Source: JANQEU01 sp965242805
GTDB taxonomy: Bacteria > Bacteroidota > Bacteroidia > Cytophagales > Cyclobacteriaceae
Assembly: GCA_965242805.1 (NCBI GenBank)
Contig: CBDETD010000002.1
Location: 4,774,001-4,838,000, forward strand
DNA: 64,000 nucleotides
Reading direction: 5' to 3'
Below the pieces are notes generated by a model that had not been told where the DNA came from, did no database searches, and was given only the letters and a program-made list of their open reading frames with translations. Below are positions 1 to 8,992 of this stretch, piece after piece. Each line of letters starts with the position of its first letter. The first letter of the stretch is position 1. The position numbers were made by a program, and so were the translations under genes.

Positions 1-1
1 T

Positions 2-562
2 GCTGACAGATGGACGCTTGAAGGTGGAATGCAATATGCTGAAGCGCTCCTGACAACAACCACAAATGTTGTGATTGAAAATCGCTACTTCAGCAAATCC
101 CTTGCATTAGTTAGTGAATCCTCAAATTTTGACGAAGTAGAACAGATTGCCAAGACGCGTGAGATAATCGAATATGTGGAAGATGACGTCAAAATGAATA
201 ACACATTCCAATTTGCATCTTTTCCTGTAAAAGCTGGATTCATCATTGTGGATAAGCGGTTAAACCTTCGGCTCAACGCAGGTTTGATTACGAATTTTTA
301 TCTTGGAAATACCTTAAAGGATCCAACTAACAGTGTTGCAACTATCGAAATTACCCCAGGGGACGATTCTCCCTACCGTACTGTTTCTTTTTCAGGTTTG
401 GCTGGGGTCACAGTCGGATACCGTGTAATGAAGAATTTCGATATTTTGTTTGAACCCAATTACATGAGGTCATTACAAGATCTTACCAAATCCTCCACAA
501 ACTTTGCCGCTGCACCTAGCGGATTAGGCCTTTCCGCTGGAATCCGATATAATTTCAAGTAG
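2..562 (+). CDS. Outer-membrane beta-barrel protein, C-terminal part (5' end outside window)
   Basis: The reading frame is open from base 2 with no stop or convincing start, so the gene begins upstream of the window. An internal ATG at 29 is unlikely to be the true start because the coding pattern continues before it. The visible 186 residues alternate hydrophobic and polar positions as in amphipathic beta strands, and the last strand ends in GLSAGIRYNFK, the aromatic C-terminal signature of outer-membrane barrels. It resembles the PorT-like/OMP_b-brl families common in Bacteroidota. Function is unknown. A weak hairpin follows the stop codon. Confidence 0.6.
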   Translation, partial: ADRWTLEGGMQYAEALLTTTTNVVIENRYFSKSLALVSESSNFDEVEQIAKTREIIEYVEDDVKMNNTFQFASFPVKAGFIIVDKRLNLRLNAGLITNFYLGNTLKDPTNSVATIEITPGDDSPYRTVSFSGLAGVTVGYRVMKNFDILFEPNYMRSLQDLTKSSTNFAAAPSGLGLSAGIRYNFK

Positions 563-605
563 CAAAATTGTAACCTTAGTTTATCCTTCGAGTATTAATA
601 TACTG

Positions 606-628
606 AAGGCGGCAACCTTTCGCCTTTT
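606..628 (+). terminator. Possible weak intrinsic terminator
   Basis: Inverted repeat AAGGCG (606-611) and CGCCTT (621-626) with a 9-nt loop and only four T. It lies between the barrel gene and the DUF5916 gene, so it may separate their transcripts. The short T run makes this weak. Confidence 0.3.
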
Positions 629-657
629 CAAAGGTCTTTGTACCGACTGAACTCAAA

Positions 658-3261
658 ATGAAGAGACTCCCAACGATCGCCCTGGTTCTTTCCATGGTAT
701 TTAATGCCTTTGGTCAGGATGAACCTAAAAAACAATACTCCACCTCATGGGCAACTACACCTCCTGTAATCGATGGTACAATCGAAGAGGACGCATGGAA
801 TCAGGTGGAGTGGGGGGGAGATTTTGTCCAAAGGGAACCAGAATATGGCGTCGCACCTTCTGAACCTACTTCATTTAAGATCCTATATGATGCAAAAAAT
901 TTGTACGTCGCAGTTCGAGCCCACGATTCCGATCCCGCTGCCATAGTCAAGCGAATGTCCAGAAGGGATGGATTCGAAGGGGATTGGGTAGAAGTGAATA
1001 TAGATAGCTACAATGATAAGAGAACAGCCTTCTCATTCACAGCTACAGTTTCCGGAGTGAAGGGAGATGAGTACATATCAAATAATGGCGACAATTGGGA
1101 TGACACATGGGATCCAATCTGGTACCTTGCTACAAGTATTGATGATAAAGGATGGATTGCAGAATTCAGGATACCATTGTCTCAGTTAAGGTTTGCTGAC
1201 AAAGAGGTACATACCTGGGGCATCCAGTTCACACGTCGTTTTTTCCGAAAAGAGGAGAGATCCACCTGGCAGCCAATTCCACAGGACGCCCCGGGTTGGG
1301 TTCATCTTTTTGGAGAACTTAAGGGGATCAAAGGAATAAAATCTCAAAAACAGTTGGAGATCCAGCCGTACATTGTTGGTAAATACGAAAGATACCCCTC
1401 GGAAGAAGGAAATCCATTTGCCGATGGTGAAGATAGTAATATGGATCTGGGTGTAGATGCTAAAATTGGTATAACCAGTGACATCACCCTGGACCTGACT
1501 GTTAATCCGGATTTTGGACAGGTGGAAGCAGACCCTTCGGTAGTTAATCTTTCAGCTTTTAGATTGTTTTTCAGGGAAAGAAGACCATTTTTCCTTGAAG
1601 GCGCCAATACCCTTGATTTTCCAATTGTGGGTTTCAATCGGAATAATTTGTTTTACTCACGCCAAATTGGGGGAAGTCCGAGCTATTACCCCGATGCAGA
1701 TTATGTAGATCGCCCAAATCAGACTAGAATTTTGGGTGCAGCTAAACTTTCAGGTAAGAACAAAAATGGATTCTCATGGGCATTGCTGGAGTCTCTTACC
1801 AATAGAGAGGAAGCAAACATGGAGACTGACGGGGTACGTGATAAGATGACTGTGGAACCTTTCACAAACTACCTGGTCGGAAGAGTTCAGCAAGACATAA
1901 ATGAAGGAGAAACAGTCATCGGAGCAATGGTCACTTCCACCCGCAGGTTTATTAATGATGATCATTTGGATTTTCTCCATACTAATGCGTTATCCGGGGG
2001 CTTTGATCTTCAGCATAATTTCAACGATCGTAAATATGGAATAAATTTCAAAACAGTTTTCAGCAGGGTATCTGGATCCACAGAATCTATATATGAAACC
2101 CAGACGGCCTCTGAAAGATACTTTCAACGTCCTGACAATAATTATAAAGATGTTGACAGCACAAGGACTTCGCTGTCTGGAACAGGTGGAGCTCTCACTT
2201 TTGGTAAACAAAGCGGGAATTGGATCTGGGAGATAGGAGGAACTTATAGATCTCCGGAATTGGCTCTGAATGATGTTGGTTTTCTGGAACTGACTGATAA
2301 CATCGTCCAATGGATTTGGACCCAATACCGCATTTTACAACCAAAAAGTATTTTCAGGTGGCAGCGCTACAATTTTGTGCAGTGGAGGGAATACGATTTT
2401 GGAATGACAAATATCGGATCGGGATATGAGTTCAACTACAACACACAATTCACAAATTATTGGAGACTGGGAACTGGTTTTGAGGTGAATGGTGATCAGA
2501 TTTCGAATGCTGATCTACGCGGCGGACCATCACTTAGATATCCTGGAGGTATCAACTTTCGATATTTCATTGGCACCAATGATCAAAAGATGATGAGGGT
2601 AAATTTCAATCAATGGTTTTATTGGGGTTTCGAAGATTATCGCTTTCGTTCCGGTATCTGGACAGGTATTACCTTAAGACCACTGGATGCACTACGGATT
2701 TCAATCAATCCTTCAATATCCTGGAATCGTAATGACCTTCAATACGTAACCGATTTAGAGGACTCAAATGGAATTCCCGGCTATATCCTTGGGAGAGTAG
2801 AGCAAGTCACCTATCGACTTTCTACAAGGTTAAACTTTAATATTACACCAAATCTTACACTTGAATTCTGGGGTCAGCCATTTATGTCTACTGGCGAATA
2901 CAGTCAATACAAGAAGGCCCTGGATCCAAGTGCCGAGAGTTATTTTGCCCGATATGCAGCTTATGATGATAATCTCCTAATCGCCGACAAAGAAAATGAT
3001 CTCATTCAACTCCTCAATGCAAATGGTGAACAGGAATTTGAAATAGATGATCCGGATTTCAATATCCTCCAGGTTAGATCAAATTTTGTAGTTCGATGGG
3101 AATATATTCCCGGTTCGACATTGTTTTTAGTTTGGTCCACCAACGGATCTGATTTCAATAACCTTGATGACAATGATTTTCAAACTCTGAGGGATGACCT
3201 GTTGGATCTGAAGTCAACCAATACTTTTTTGATCAAATACACTTATCGATTTATTTTATAA
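658..3261 (+). CDS. DUF5916 outer-membrane protein with N-terminal CBM9-like domain
   Basis: An 867-residue exported protein with a signal peptide ending near residue 19 (MKRLPTIALVLSMVFNAFGQ). Residues of about 30-220 look like a family 9 carbohydrate-binding-type beta sandwich (PPVIDGTIEEDAWNQ, then strands with NLYVAVRAHDSDP). The rest is a predicted beta barrel carrying the DUF5916 hallmark, NPDFGQVEADPSVVNLSAF followed by FFRERRPFFLEGA. The last residues (TYRFIL) fit a terminal barrel strand. The family is frequent in Bacteroidota; its substrate is not known, and binding of a sugar or protein ligand at the outer membrane is inference. A second member lies at 27490-29784 on the other strand. 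No obvious operon partner: the next gene has its own -7 box. Confidence 0.85.
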   Translation: MKRLPTIALVLSMVFNAFGQDEPKKQYSTSWATTPPVIDGTIEEDAWNQVEWGGDFVQREPEYGVAPSEPTSFKILYDAKNLYVAVRAHDSDPAAIVKRMSRRDGFEGDWVEVNIDSYNDKRTAFSFTATVSGVKGDEYISNNGDNWDDTWDPIWYLATSIDDKGWIAEFRIPLSQLRFADKEVHTWGIQFTRRFFRKEERSTWQPIPQDAPGWVHLFGELKGIKGIKSQKQLEIQPYIVGKYERYPSEEGNPFADGEDSNMDLGVDAKIGITSDITLDLTVNPDFGQVEADPSVVNLSAFRLFFRERRPFFLEGANTLDFPIVGFNRNNLFYSRQIGGSPSYYPDADYVDRPNQTRILGAAKLSGKNKNGFSWALLESLTNREEANMETDGVRDKMTVEPFTNYLVGRVQQDINEGETVIGAMVTSTRRFINDDHLDFLHTNALSGGFDLQHNFNDRKYGINFKTVFSRVSGSTESIYETQTASERYFQRPDNNYKDVDSTRTSLSGTGGALTFGKQSGNWIWEIGGTYRSPELALNDVGFLELTDNIVQWIWTQYRILQPKSIFRWQRYNFVQWREYDFGMTNIGSGYEFNYNTQFTNYWRLGTGFEVNGDQISNADLRGGPSLRYPGGINFRYFIGTNDQKMMRVNFNQWFYWGFEDYRFRSGIWTGITLRPLDALRISINPSISWNRNDLQYVTDLEDSNGIPGYILGRVEQVTYRLSTRLNFNITPNLTLEFWGQPFMSTGEYSQYKKALDPSAESYFARYAAYDDNLLIADKENDLIQLLNANGEQEFEIDDPDFNILQVRSNFVVRWEYIPGSTLFLVWSTNGSDFNNLDDNDFQTLRDDLLDLKSTNTFLIKYTYRFIL

Positions 3262-3264
3262 AAT

Positions 3265-3272
3265 TACCTTTG
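3265..3272 (+). promoter_or_regulatory. Putative -7 promoter box (TACCTTTG)
   Basis: Exact match to the Bacteroidota primary-sigma -7 consensus TAnnTTTG, 24 bases before the ATG of the carboxynorspermidine dehydrogenase gene. No clear -33 TTTG is present at the expected distance. It would drive the three-gene polyamine operon. Confidence 0.5.
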
Positions 3273-3296
3273 GCGCTCTTTTAAACAGCGAATAAT

Positions 3297-4502
3297 ATGT
3301 CAAAGGTGATGATTATTGGAGCTGGAGGAGTCGGACGGGTGGTGTCTTTTAAATGTGCTGAGGTTTCTTCAGTTTTCGATCAAATCGTATTGGCAAGTCG
3401 GACTAAATCGAAGTGCGATGACATAGCCAGGGATGTTGAGGAAAGGTATAGGGTAACTATTGTCACAGATCAGGTGGATGCTGATCACGTGAACCAAGTT
3501 GTAGAGCTTTTTGAAAATCACAAACCTGACATAGTTATCAATGTCGCATTGCCCTATCAGGACCTGACCATTATGGAGGCTTGCCTCAAATGTGGTGTGC
3601 ATTACCTTGATACCGCTAATTATGAACAACCGGAAGAGGCAAAATTTGAATATAGTTGGCAATGGGCTTATCATGATAAGTTCAAGGAAGCGGGTCTAAT
3701 TGCGGTTCTGGGATGTGGATTCGACCCTGGTGTTACTGGTATTTTCACGGCCAGGGCAGCTAAACATTACTTCGATGAGATTCACTACCTGGACATAGTT
3801 GATTGTAACGCCGGAGATCATGGTAAGGCTTTCGCAACCAATTTCAATCCGGAAATCAACATTCGTGAAATTACCCAGAAAGGTAAGTTTTACGAGAATG
3901 GTGAGTGGCATCATACAGAACCTCATGAGATCCATCAACCAATCAATTATCCTAACATCGGACTACGAGAATCGTATCTCATTTATCATGAAGAGTTAGA
4001 ATCCCTGACGAAAAATTACCCTTCACTAAAAAGGGCAAGGTTTTGGATGACATTTGGTGAGGAGTATCTCACACACCTCAGAGTAATCCAGAATATTGGA
4101 ATGGCATCGATAGAACCTGTGAATTATGAAGGACGTGAAATAGTGCCTTTACAATTCCTTAAGGCTGTTTTGCCTGATCCAGGAGAACTTGGAGAAAACT
4201 ATGAGGGGGAGACCTCAATTGGATGTAGGATCAGTGGCCTGAAGGATGGAATGCAAAAATCTTACTACATATACAATAACTGTAAGCATCAAGATGCCTA
4301 TACTGATACTGGAGCTCAGGGAGTTTCATTTACTACTGGAGTACCTGCTATGATAGGTGCAAAAATGGTTCTCACAAAGAAATGGAATGGTCAGGGTGTA
4401 TTTAATGTGGAAGAATTTGATCCGGATCCTTTTTTGGAGGATCTTTCAGAATATGGATTGCCATGGCATGAATTAGAAAATGTAGACCTGGAGTTTGAAT
4501 GA
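3297..4502 (+). CDS. Carboxynorspermidine dehydrogenase (saccharopine dehydrogenase family)
   Basis: A 401-residue enzyme of the saccharopine dehydrogenase family. The N-terminus has a Rossmann nucleotide-binding motif (MIIGAGGVGRVV, residues 5-16), followed by LASRTKSKCDDIA and GVHYLDTANYE, typical of carboxynorspermidine synthase. The family joins L-aspartate semialdehyde with a diamine (diaminopropane or putrescine) using NADPH to give carboxynorspermidine or carboxyspermidine. The assignment is strengthened by the decarboxylase that follows two genes later in the same operon. The stop codon overlaps the ATG of the next gene by 4 bases (ATGA), indicating translational coupling. Whether norspermidine or spermidine is the product cannot be told from sequence. 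Confidence 0.9.
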   Translation: MSKVMIIGAGGVGRVVSFKCAEVSSVFDQIVLASRTKSKCDDIARDVEERYRVTIVTDQVDADHVNQVVELFENHKPDIVINVALPYQDLTIMEACLKCGVHYLDTANYEQPEEAKFEYSWQWAYHDKFKEAGLIAVLGCGFDPGVTGIFTARAAKHYFDEIHYLDIVDCNAGDHGKAFATNFNPEINIREITQKGKFYENGEWHHTEPHEIHQPINYPNIGLRESYLIYHEELESLTKNYPSLKRARFWMTFGEEYLTHLRVIQNIGMASIEPVNYEGREIVPLQFLKAVLPDPGELGENYEGETSIGCRISGLKDGMQKSYYIYNNCKHQDAYTDTGAQGVSFTTGVPAMIGAKMVLTKKWNGQGVFNVEEFDPDPFLEDLSEYGLPWHELENVDLEFE

Positions 4503-5020
4503 TAAAGCCAGAATTAAATACTGTTCCTGAGTTTTACAGACCGTATATCAAACAACTTCCTGATATTTCATTAAGCGATCTATTGACAAGTGGATTGGAT
4601 CGTTTCAATGAAATATTGACTGGAGTTGATGACGATATGGGGCTTTATAGATATCAAAATGATAAATGGTCCATTAAGGAAGTAATTCAACACTTGATTG
4701 ATAGTGAAAGGATCTTTGCTTACCGTATTTTACGCTTTGCAAGGGAAGATACAACGGACCTTCCGGGATTTGACCAGGACATTTACGTGTCCAATTCAGA
4801 TGCTGACAATCGCACAATGAAACATCTGGTTTCAGAATTAAACACTGTTAGAAAATCTAGTTGCGATCTTATATTGGGGCTTTCTCATGATCAGCTTCAG
4901 AATATTGGGACAGCAAACGGATATGAATTTAGTGCCAACGTGATTGCTTTTATTTTAGCGGGCCATCTTATACATCATCTAAATATTCTTCAGGACAGGT
5001 ATCTGCCTAATTTTGAATGA
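4499..5020 (+). CDS. DinB-like putative metal-binding protein in the polyamine operon
   Basis: A 173-residue soluble protein of the DinB/YfiT four-helix family. Histidines in the usual metal-ligand places are visible: VIQHLIDSERIFAYR near residue 67 and GHLIHHLNILQDRY near the end. DinB-like proteins are often thiol-dependent transferases or hydrolases, but no substrate can be assigned here. It overlaps the dehydrogenase upstream and the decarboxylase downstream by 4 bases each (ATGA), so it is translated as part of the carboxynorspermidine operon. The position suggests a role linked to polyamine synthesis; that is inference only. Confidence 0.8.
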   Translation: MIKPELNTVPEFYRPYIKQLPDISLSDLLTSGLDRFNEILTGVDDDMGLYRYQNDKWSIKEVIQHLIDSERIFAYRILRFAREDTTDLPGFDQDIYVSNSDADNRTMKHLVSELNTVRKSSCDLILGLSHDQLQNIGTANGYEFSANVIAFILAGHLIHHLNILQDRYLPNFE

Positions 5021-6150
5021 TGATAGATCATTTAAAGATCCCTTCGCCCTGCTTCGTGTTGGAAGAAAGGAAATTGACTGCAAATCTTAAGAAACTGGCT
5101 TCGATCCAGAATGATGCAGGAGTTGATATAATCCTTGCATTTAAGGGATTTGCAATGTGGAGTACCTTTCCAATAGTTAGGGAGTATTTGAAAGGTGCAA
5201 CAGCGAGTTCATACAATGAGGTCCAACTTTGTTTGGAGCATATGAAGTGTAAATCCCATACCTACATGGTCGCCTATCCCGATCACCAGTTCGATGATAT
5301 TTGTAAAGGATCAACTCACATTACTTTCAACTCACTTACTCAATTACAAAGATTTGTCAATAGAATTCCACGAGATGTTTCAGTAGGTCTACGCGTCAAT
5401 CCTGAGTGGTCGGATGTAGAAACGAAACTGTACAATCCAGCCGATCCTTCTTCGAGACTTGGCCTGACCGTTTCGCAAATGCCAGAATTCCTTCCTGAAC
5501 AAATTGAAGGATTACATTTTCATGTCTTATGTGAATCCAGTGCCGAAGCACTTAGGGAGGTACTTTTGCGATTTGAGAGGAATTTCAAAAGTTATTTGCC
5601 TGATATAAAGTGGCTTAATATCGGTGGAGGGCATCTGATTACAAAGGAGGGATATGATACTGGTCTTTTGATCAATTTGTTAAATAAACTCAAATCGAAG
5701 TATGACCTGAAAATAATTTTGGAACCTGGAAGTGCGATTGCCTGGGAGACGGGAGACCTCTATTCCACTGTGTTGGATATTGTGGAAAATGGAGGCGTCA
5801 AAACTGTAATTACGGATATTTCATTCACTTGCCACATGCCCGATTGTCTGGAAATGCCGTACAGACCTCAGATTGTAAATGCGGAAGTCGATCCAAAGAA
5901 TTCTCATTTTAAATACCGAATAGGAGGACTAAGTTGTCTGGCAGGTGATTACCTGGATGAATATGGATTTTCAGAACCTTTGAACGTTGGCGACCCCATT
6001 GTTTTCAAAGATATGATTCATTACACCATGGTGAAGACAACCACTTTCAATGGCATCGACCATCCAACAATTGGCATATTGAGGGAAAACGGGGAATTGG
6101 AGGTTATCCGTAATTTTGGGTATGAGGATTATAGAGACAGATTGTCCTAA
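5017..6150 (+). CDS. nspC: Carboxynorspermidine decarboxylase
   Basis: A 377-residue PLP-dependent decarboxylase of the alanine racemase-like fold. The PLP lysine is K43 in LAFKGFAMW, and the C-terminal catalytic cysteine segment is TCHMPDCLEMPYRP. HFHVLCES and LEPGSAIAWETG are further family signatures that bind the cofactor phosphate. It removes CO2 from carboxynorspermidine or carboxyspermidine to give the triamine, the last step of the aspartate-semialdehyde route that replaces S-adenosylmethionine decarboxylase in many Bacteroidota. The start ATG at 5017 overlaps the preceding stop; a second ATG follows at once (5020). Its TAA at 6148-6150 overlaps the stop codon of the convergent gene. 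Confidence 0.93.
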   Translation: MMIDHLKIPSPCFVLEERKLTANLKKLASIQNDAGVDIILAFKGFAMWSTFPIVREYLKGATASSYNEVQLCLEHMKCKSHTYMVAYPDHQFDDICKGSTHITFNSLTQLQRFVNRIPRDVSVGLRVNPEWSDVETKLYNPADPSSRLGLTVSQMPEFLPEQIEGLHFHVLCESSAEALREVLLRFERNFKSYLPDIKWLNIGGGHLITKEGYDTGLLINLLNKLKSKYDLKIILEPGSAIAWETGDLYSTVLDIVENGGVKTVITDISFTCHMPDCLEMPYRPQIVNAEVDPKNSHFKYRIGGLSCLAGDYLDEYGFSEPLNVGDPIVFKDMIHYTMVKTTTFNGIDHPTIGILRENGELEVIRNFGYEDYRDRLS

Positions 6151-6725
6151 TTAGTCAATTTGGGTAGCATCGTCCCCCTCATAAAATCATTGTAATCCTG
6201 GCAGGAGAGGTATGCTTCTCCTGCAGAATATGGACAGGTCTTATAAGTTTTTCCAAAAGCCCCTTGGGAAACGATCACTCCTGATCCCTTACAGACAGGG
6301 CAAATCATTTTATCCAGACCTCCACAATCATAATTTGAATCGGTTAATTCGGAGATCATATCCTTTTGCCTTTGCCGCTGGATTTCAATGTAATTCTCTT
6401 CTGACAAATCAAGAAATTTGACTGCTTCCTCATAGTATCTGCCTTTCGTACCTTTTAGTTGTATGTACTTATTTAACCAATTAATGCTTTGTTTGAATTG
6501 GCCAAGATGATAACTATTCCTTCCAAAGAGGAATGCAAGATTGGTAGGAAGTACTTCTTTATTGTTAAGAATAAAAAGAAACTCCTTTTCAGCCTCCTCG
6601 TATTCACCTCTGTTCATCATGTCTTCGCCGCGATCCATTCTCATCAGAAACTCACTTTCAGGAATTTCCTGAGAATGAGAGCACAGAGTTCCTGCAATGA
6701 ACAATAGGAAATAAAAAAATCTCAT
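6147..6725 (-). CDS. Secreted TPR-type protein with a C-terminal CxxCxGxG zinc-ribbon-like motif
   Basis: 192 residues with an N-terminal signal peptide (MRFFYFLLFIAGTLCSHSQ). Residues of about 20-110 resemble one or two tetratricopeptide repeats (RGEDMMNRGEYEEAEKEFLFIL, then GQFKQSINWLNKYIQLKG). Near the C-terminus is MICPVCKGSGVI, a DnaJ-like CxxCxGxG half-site, followed by KTCPYS and LSCQDYND that could supply further cysteine ligands. I do not recognise a named family. A zinc-finger-like motif in an exported protein is unusual and may instead form disulfides. Its stop codon overlaps that of nspC on the other strand. Confidence 0.6.
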   Translation of the reverse strand: MRFFYFLLFIAGTLCSHSQEIPESEFLMRMDRGEDMMNRGEYEEAEKEFLFILNNKEVLPTNLAFLFGRNSYHLGQFKQSINWLNKYIQLKGTKGRYYEEAVKFLDLSEENYIEIQRQRQKDMISELTDSNYDCGGLDKMICPVCKGSGVIVSQGAFGKTYKTCPYSAGEAYLSCQDYNDFMRGTMLPKLTN

Positions 6726-6828
6726 TCTGACGAAGTTACTTCAATTAGAAAGATCTACATATGAGATGTCGGAATTAACCTAGACAATAATTCAAAATCA
6801 ACTTAACTTAGCAAAAACAGCATAACTC

Positions 6829-7956
6829 ATGCAAACCCCCATTAAAGATCAAACATCGGCTATTGTTGAGGATTTCCTTCCCATTAACGGCACCGATTAC
6901 ATTGAATTGTACGTTGGAAACTCAAAACAGGCTGCACATTTTTATAAGACCGCTTTTGGATTTCAATCCCTTGCATATGCAGGGCTTGCCACGGGTGTTA
7001 AGGACTATGAATCGTATGTGGTGGTTCAAGACAAGATCAGATTGGTATTGACCACTCCACTTAATTCAGGGACCATGGTCGGAAAGCATATTGACAAACA
7101 CGGGGACGGTGTAAAAGTGGTGGCTTTGTGGGTGGACGATGCCACGAAGTCCTATAATGAAACGATCAAAAGAGGGGCCCGGTCCTATCTTGAACCTACA
7201 AAGGATGAAGATGAATATGGGGCTGTGATTAAGTCAGGGATTCATACCTATGGAGATACCGTACACTTGTTTATTGAGCGTAAGAATTACAATGGTACTT
7301 TCCTGCCAGGTTTCGAAAAATGGGATTCAGCATATAATCCTTCGGCGCTGGGATTAAAATACGTTGACCATATGGTCGGAAATGTTGGATGGGGTGAAAT
7401 GAATAAATGGGTTGACTTTTATGCCAATGTCATGGGATTTACTCAATTGATATCATTTGATGATAAAGACATCTCCACGGATTATACGGCATTGATGAGC
7501 AAAGTAATGAGCAACGGTAATGGTAGAATAAAATTCCCAATAAATGAACCTGCGGAAGGTAAAAAGAAATCCCAGATCGAGGAGTATCTGGATTTCTATG
7601 AAGGTTCGGGGATTCAACACATTGCGGTAGCTACTGATAATATTATCGACACAGTTACCGGTTTAAGGGATCGAGGTATCGAATTCCTTCGAGTTCCTGG
7701 AAATTACTATGACACTCTGTTGGATAGGGTGGGGGAAATAGATGAGGACCTTGAACCACTTCGTGATCTTGGAATTCTTGTGGATCGAGATGATGAAGGT
7801 TATTTATTGCAAATATTCACCAAACCCATTGAGCCACGCCCAACATTATTCTTTGAAATAATTCAACGTAAAGGGGCAAGGTCATTTGGAAAAGGTAACT
7901 TTAAAGCATTGTTCGAGGCAATTGAGAGGGAACAAGAACTGCGAGGTACGTTGTAA
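6829..7956 (+). CDS. hppD: 4-hydroxyphenylpyruvate dioxygenase
   Basis: A 375-residue non-heme iron(II) dioxygenase that converts 4-hydroxyphenylpyruvate to homogentisate in tyrosine catabolism. Two vicinal-oxygen-chelate domains are visible, starting with GTDYIELYVGNSKQAAHFY and LKYVDHMVGNVGWGEMNKWVDFY. The C-terminal domain holds the iron ligands H181 (VDHMV), H264 (IQHIAV) and E343 (FFEIIQRKG), all present. The ATG at 6829 gives the standard N-terminus. Fumarylacetoacetase, two steps later in the pathway, lies at 21587; homogentisate dioxygenase is not in the window. The gene stands about 100 bases from a divergent gene; no promoter box with full consensus was found there. Confidence 0.95.
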   Translation: MQTPIKDQTSAIVEDFLPINGTDYIELYVGNSKQAAHFYKTAFGFQSLAYAGLATGVKDYESYVVVQDKIRLVLTTPLNSGTMVGKHIDKHGDGVKVVALWVDDATKSYNETIKRGARSYLEPTKDEDEYGAVIKSGIHTYGDTVHLFIERKNYNGTFLPGFEKWDSAYNPSALGLKYVDHMVGNVGWGEMNKWVDFYANVMGFTQLISFDDKDISTDYTALMSKVMSNGNGRIKFPINEPAEGKKKSQIEEYLDFYEGSGIQHIAVATDNIIDTVTGLRDRGIEFLRVPGNYYDTLLDRVGEIDEDLEPLRDLGILVDRDDEGYLLQIFTKPIEPRPTLFFEIIQRKGARSFGKGNFKALFEAIEREQELRGTL

Positions 7957-7995
7957 TATACTAGCACGATTCAAAATTCGTTTCCAAAAGGAGTT

Positions 7996-8343
7996 ATGCA
8001 TAACAGGTTTATTTTCTCTTTTGTTTTCACTATGGTTGGGGCCATATGCTTTGGACAATCCACTCGGGAAGCAACTGCTCCTCAGCCACCGGCACCCATG
8101 TATCAGGCGACTAAGAAGAGTGAATCCAAATTTCTGATCTTTAAAAAGAAGAATAAGAAAAAGGATTACTACGACGATTTCGTGAACCGAATGAAAGCCA
8201 ATAGCAAACAAAAGAAGAAGGACGCCAAAATGGCGGAGAAGCCTCAATACAATAACCCCCTTTACTTTGGTCATAAGAAACCTCCAAAGAAAAGGCCGCT
8301 GGGAAAAAGAAAGTTCTGCAAGGAATGTTTGCTGAAACATTGA
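7996..8343 (+). CDS. Small exported, strongly basic protein of unknown function
   Basis: 115 residues beginning with a clear signal peptide (MHNRFIFSFVFTMVGAICFGQ). The mature part is rich in lysine and proline, with runs such as KKKNKKKDYY, KQKKKDAKM and KKPPKKRPLGKRK, and ends with KFCKECLLKH, holding its only two mature cysteines. No family recognised. The high positive charge suggests binding to nucleic acid, lipid A or other anionic surface polymers; that is inference. It sits between hppD and deoC, only 4 bases before the latter, so it is probably in the same transcript. The composition and signal peptide support a real gene. Confidence 0.65.
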   Translation: MHNRFIFSFVFTMVGAICFGQSTREATAPQPPAPMYQATKKSESKFLIFKKKNKKKDYYDDFVNRMKANSKQKKKDAKMAEKPQYNNPLYFGHKKPPKKRPLGKRKFCKECLLKH

Positions 8344-8347
8344 ACAA

Positions 8348-8992
8348 GTGGAATTAAATAGTTTTATCGAATCGACAAATTTAAAACCCACAATCACCGG
8401 AAAGGATGTGGACGTTTTGGTTCAGGAGGCATTAGATAATAATTTTCTTGGTGTCTGTGTTCCTCCGTTTTGGGTAAAGAGAGCGGTTCGAGAAAAAGGG
8501 AATTCGGATCTTCAGATCGTAACTGTGATTGGATATCCACTTGGATATCAAATGACGGAGTCCAAGATGATGGAAATTGACAAAGCGATCGAAGACGGTG
8601 TTGATGAATTGGATATTGTCATGAATCTATCTGCATTCCAGGATGGAATGAATTGGGTAAAAATCGAACTTGCCAAATGTTCCAAGGTCATCCACGATAG
8701 TCATTTAGTCATGAAGGTTATTGTGGAAACGGATTTGTGGGATCAGAATCAACTCCTTGATACAATCAAGCTCGTAAGTGACGCTGGTTCTGACTTTTTT
8801 AAGACCAGTACTGGATATCATAGACCTCCTGTAACAACCGATGAAATTAAATTCATTCGTAAACACCTACCATCCAATGTTGGGGTAAAAGCATCGGGGG
8901 GTATCAAAACCAAATCTCACGCATTGGACTTGGTCAATGCGGGTGCCGATCGACTCGGTACTTCCAGTGGACTTCAAATTATCCAGGGATGA
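8348..8992 (+). CDS. deoC: Deoxyribose-phosphate aldolase
   Basis: A 214-residue class I aldolase that splits 2-deoxyribose 5-phosphate into glyceraldehyde 3-phosphate and acetaldehyde in nucleoside salvage. The catalytic set is complete: D89 (DELDIVMN), the Schiff-base lysine K152 (FFKTSTGYH) and the proton-relay lysine K181 (VGVKASGGIKT). It belongs to the short bacterial type rather than the 259-residue E. coli type. The start is a GTG at 8348; no ATG lies between it and the conserved N-terminal ESTNLKPT segment. The last codons overlap the ATG of acylphosphatase by 4 bases. Confidence 0.93.
   Translation: MELNSFIESTNLKPTITGKDVDVLVQEALDNNFLGVCVPPFWVKRAVREKGNSDLQIVTVIGYPLGYQMTESKMMEIDKAIEDGVDELDIVMNLSAFQDGMNWVKIELAKCSKVIHDSHLVMKVIVETDLWDQNQLLDTIKLVSDAGSDFFKTSTGYHRPPVTTDEIKFIRKHLPSNVGVKASGGIKTKSHALDLVNAGADRLGTSSGLQIIQG

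Noticed and set aside
7882..8397. 171-residue minus-strand frame covering the small basic protein
   Set aside because: The plus-strand frame has a signal peptide, a sensible start and operon spacing; the minus frame overlaps the ends of hppD and deoC.
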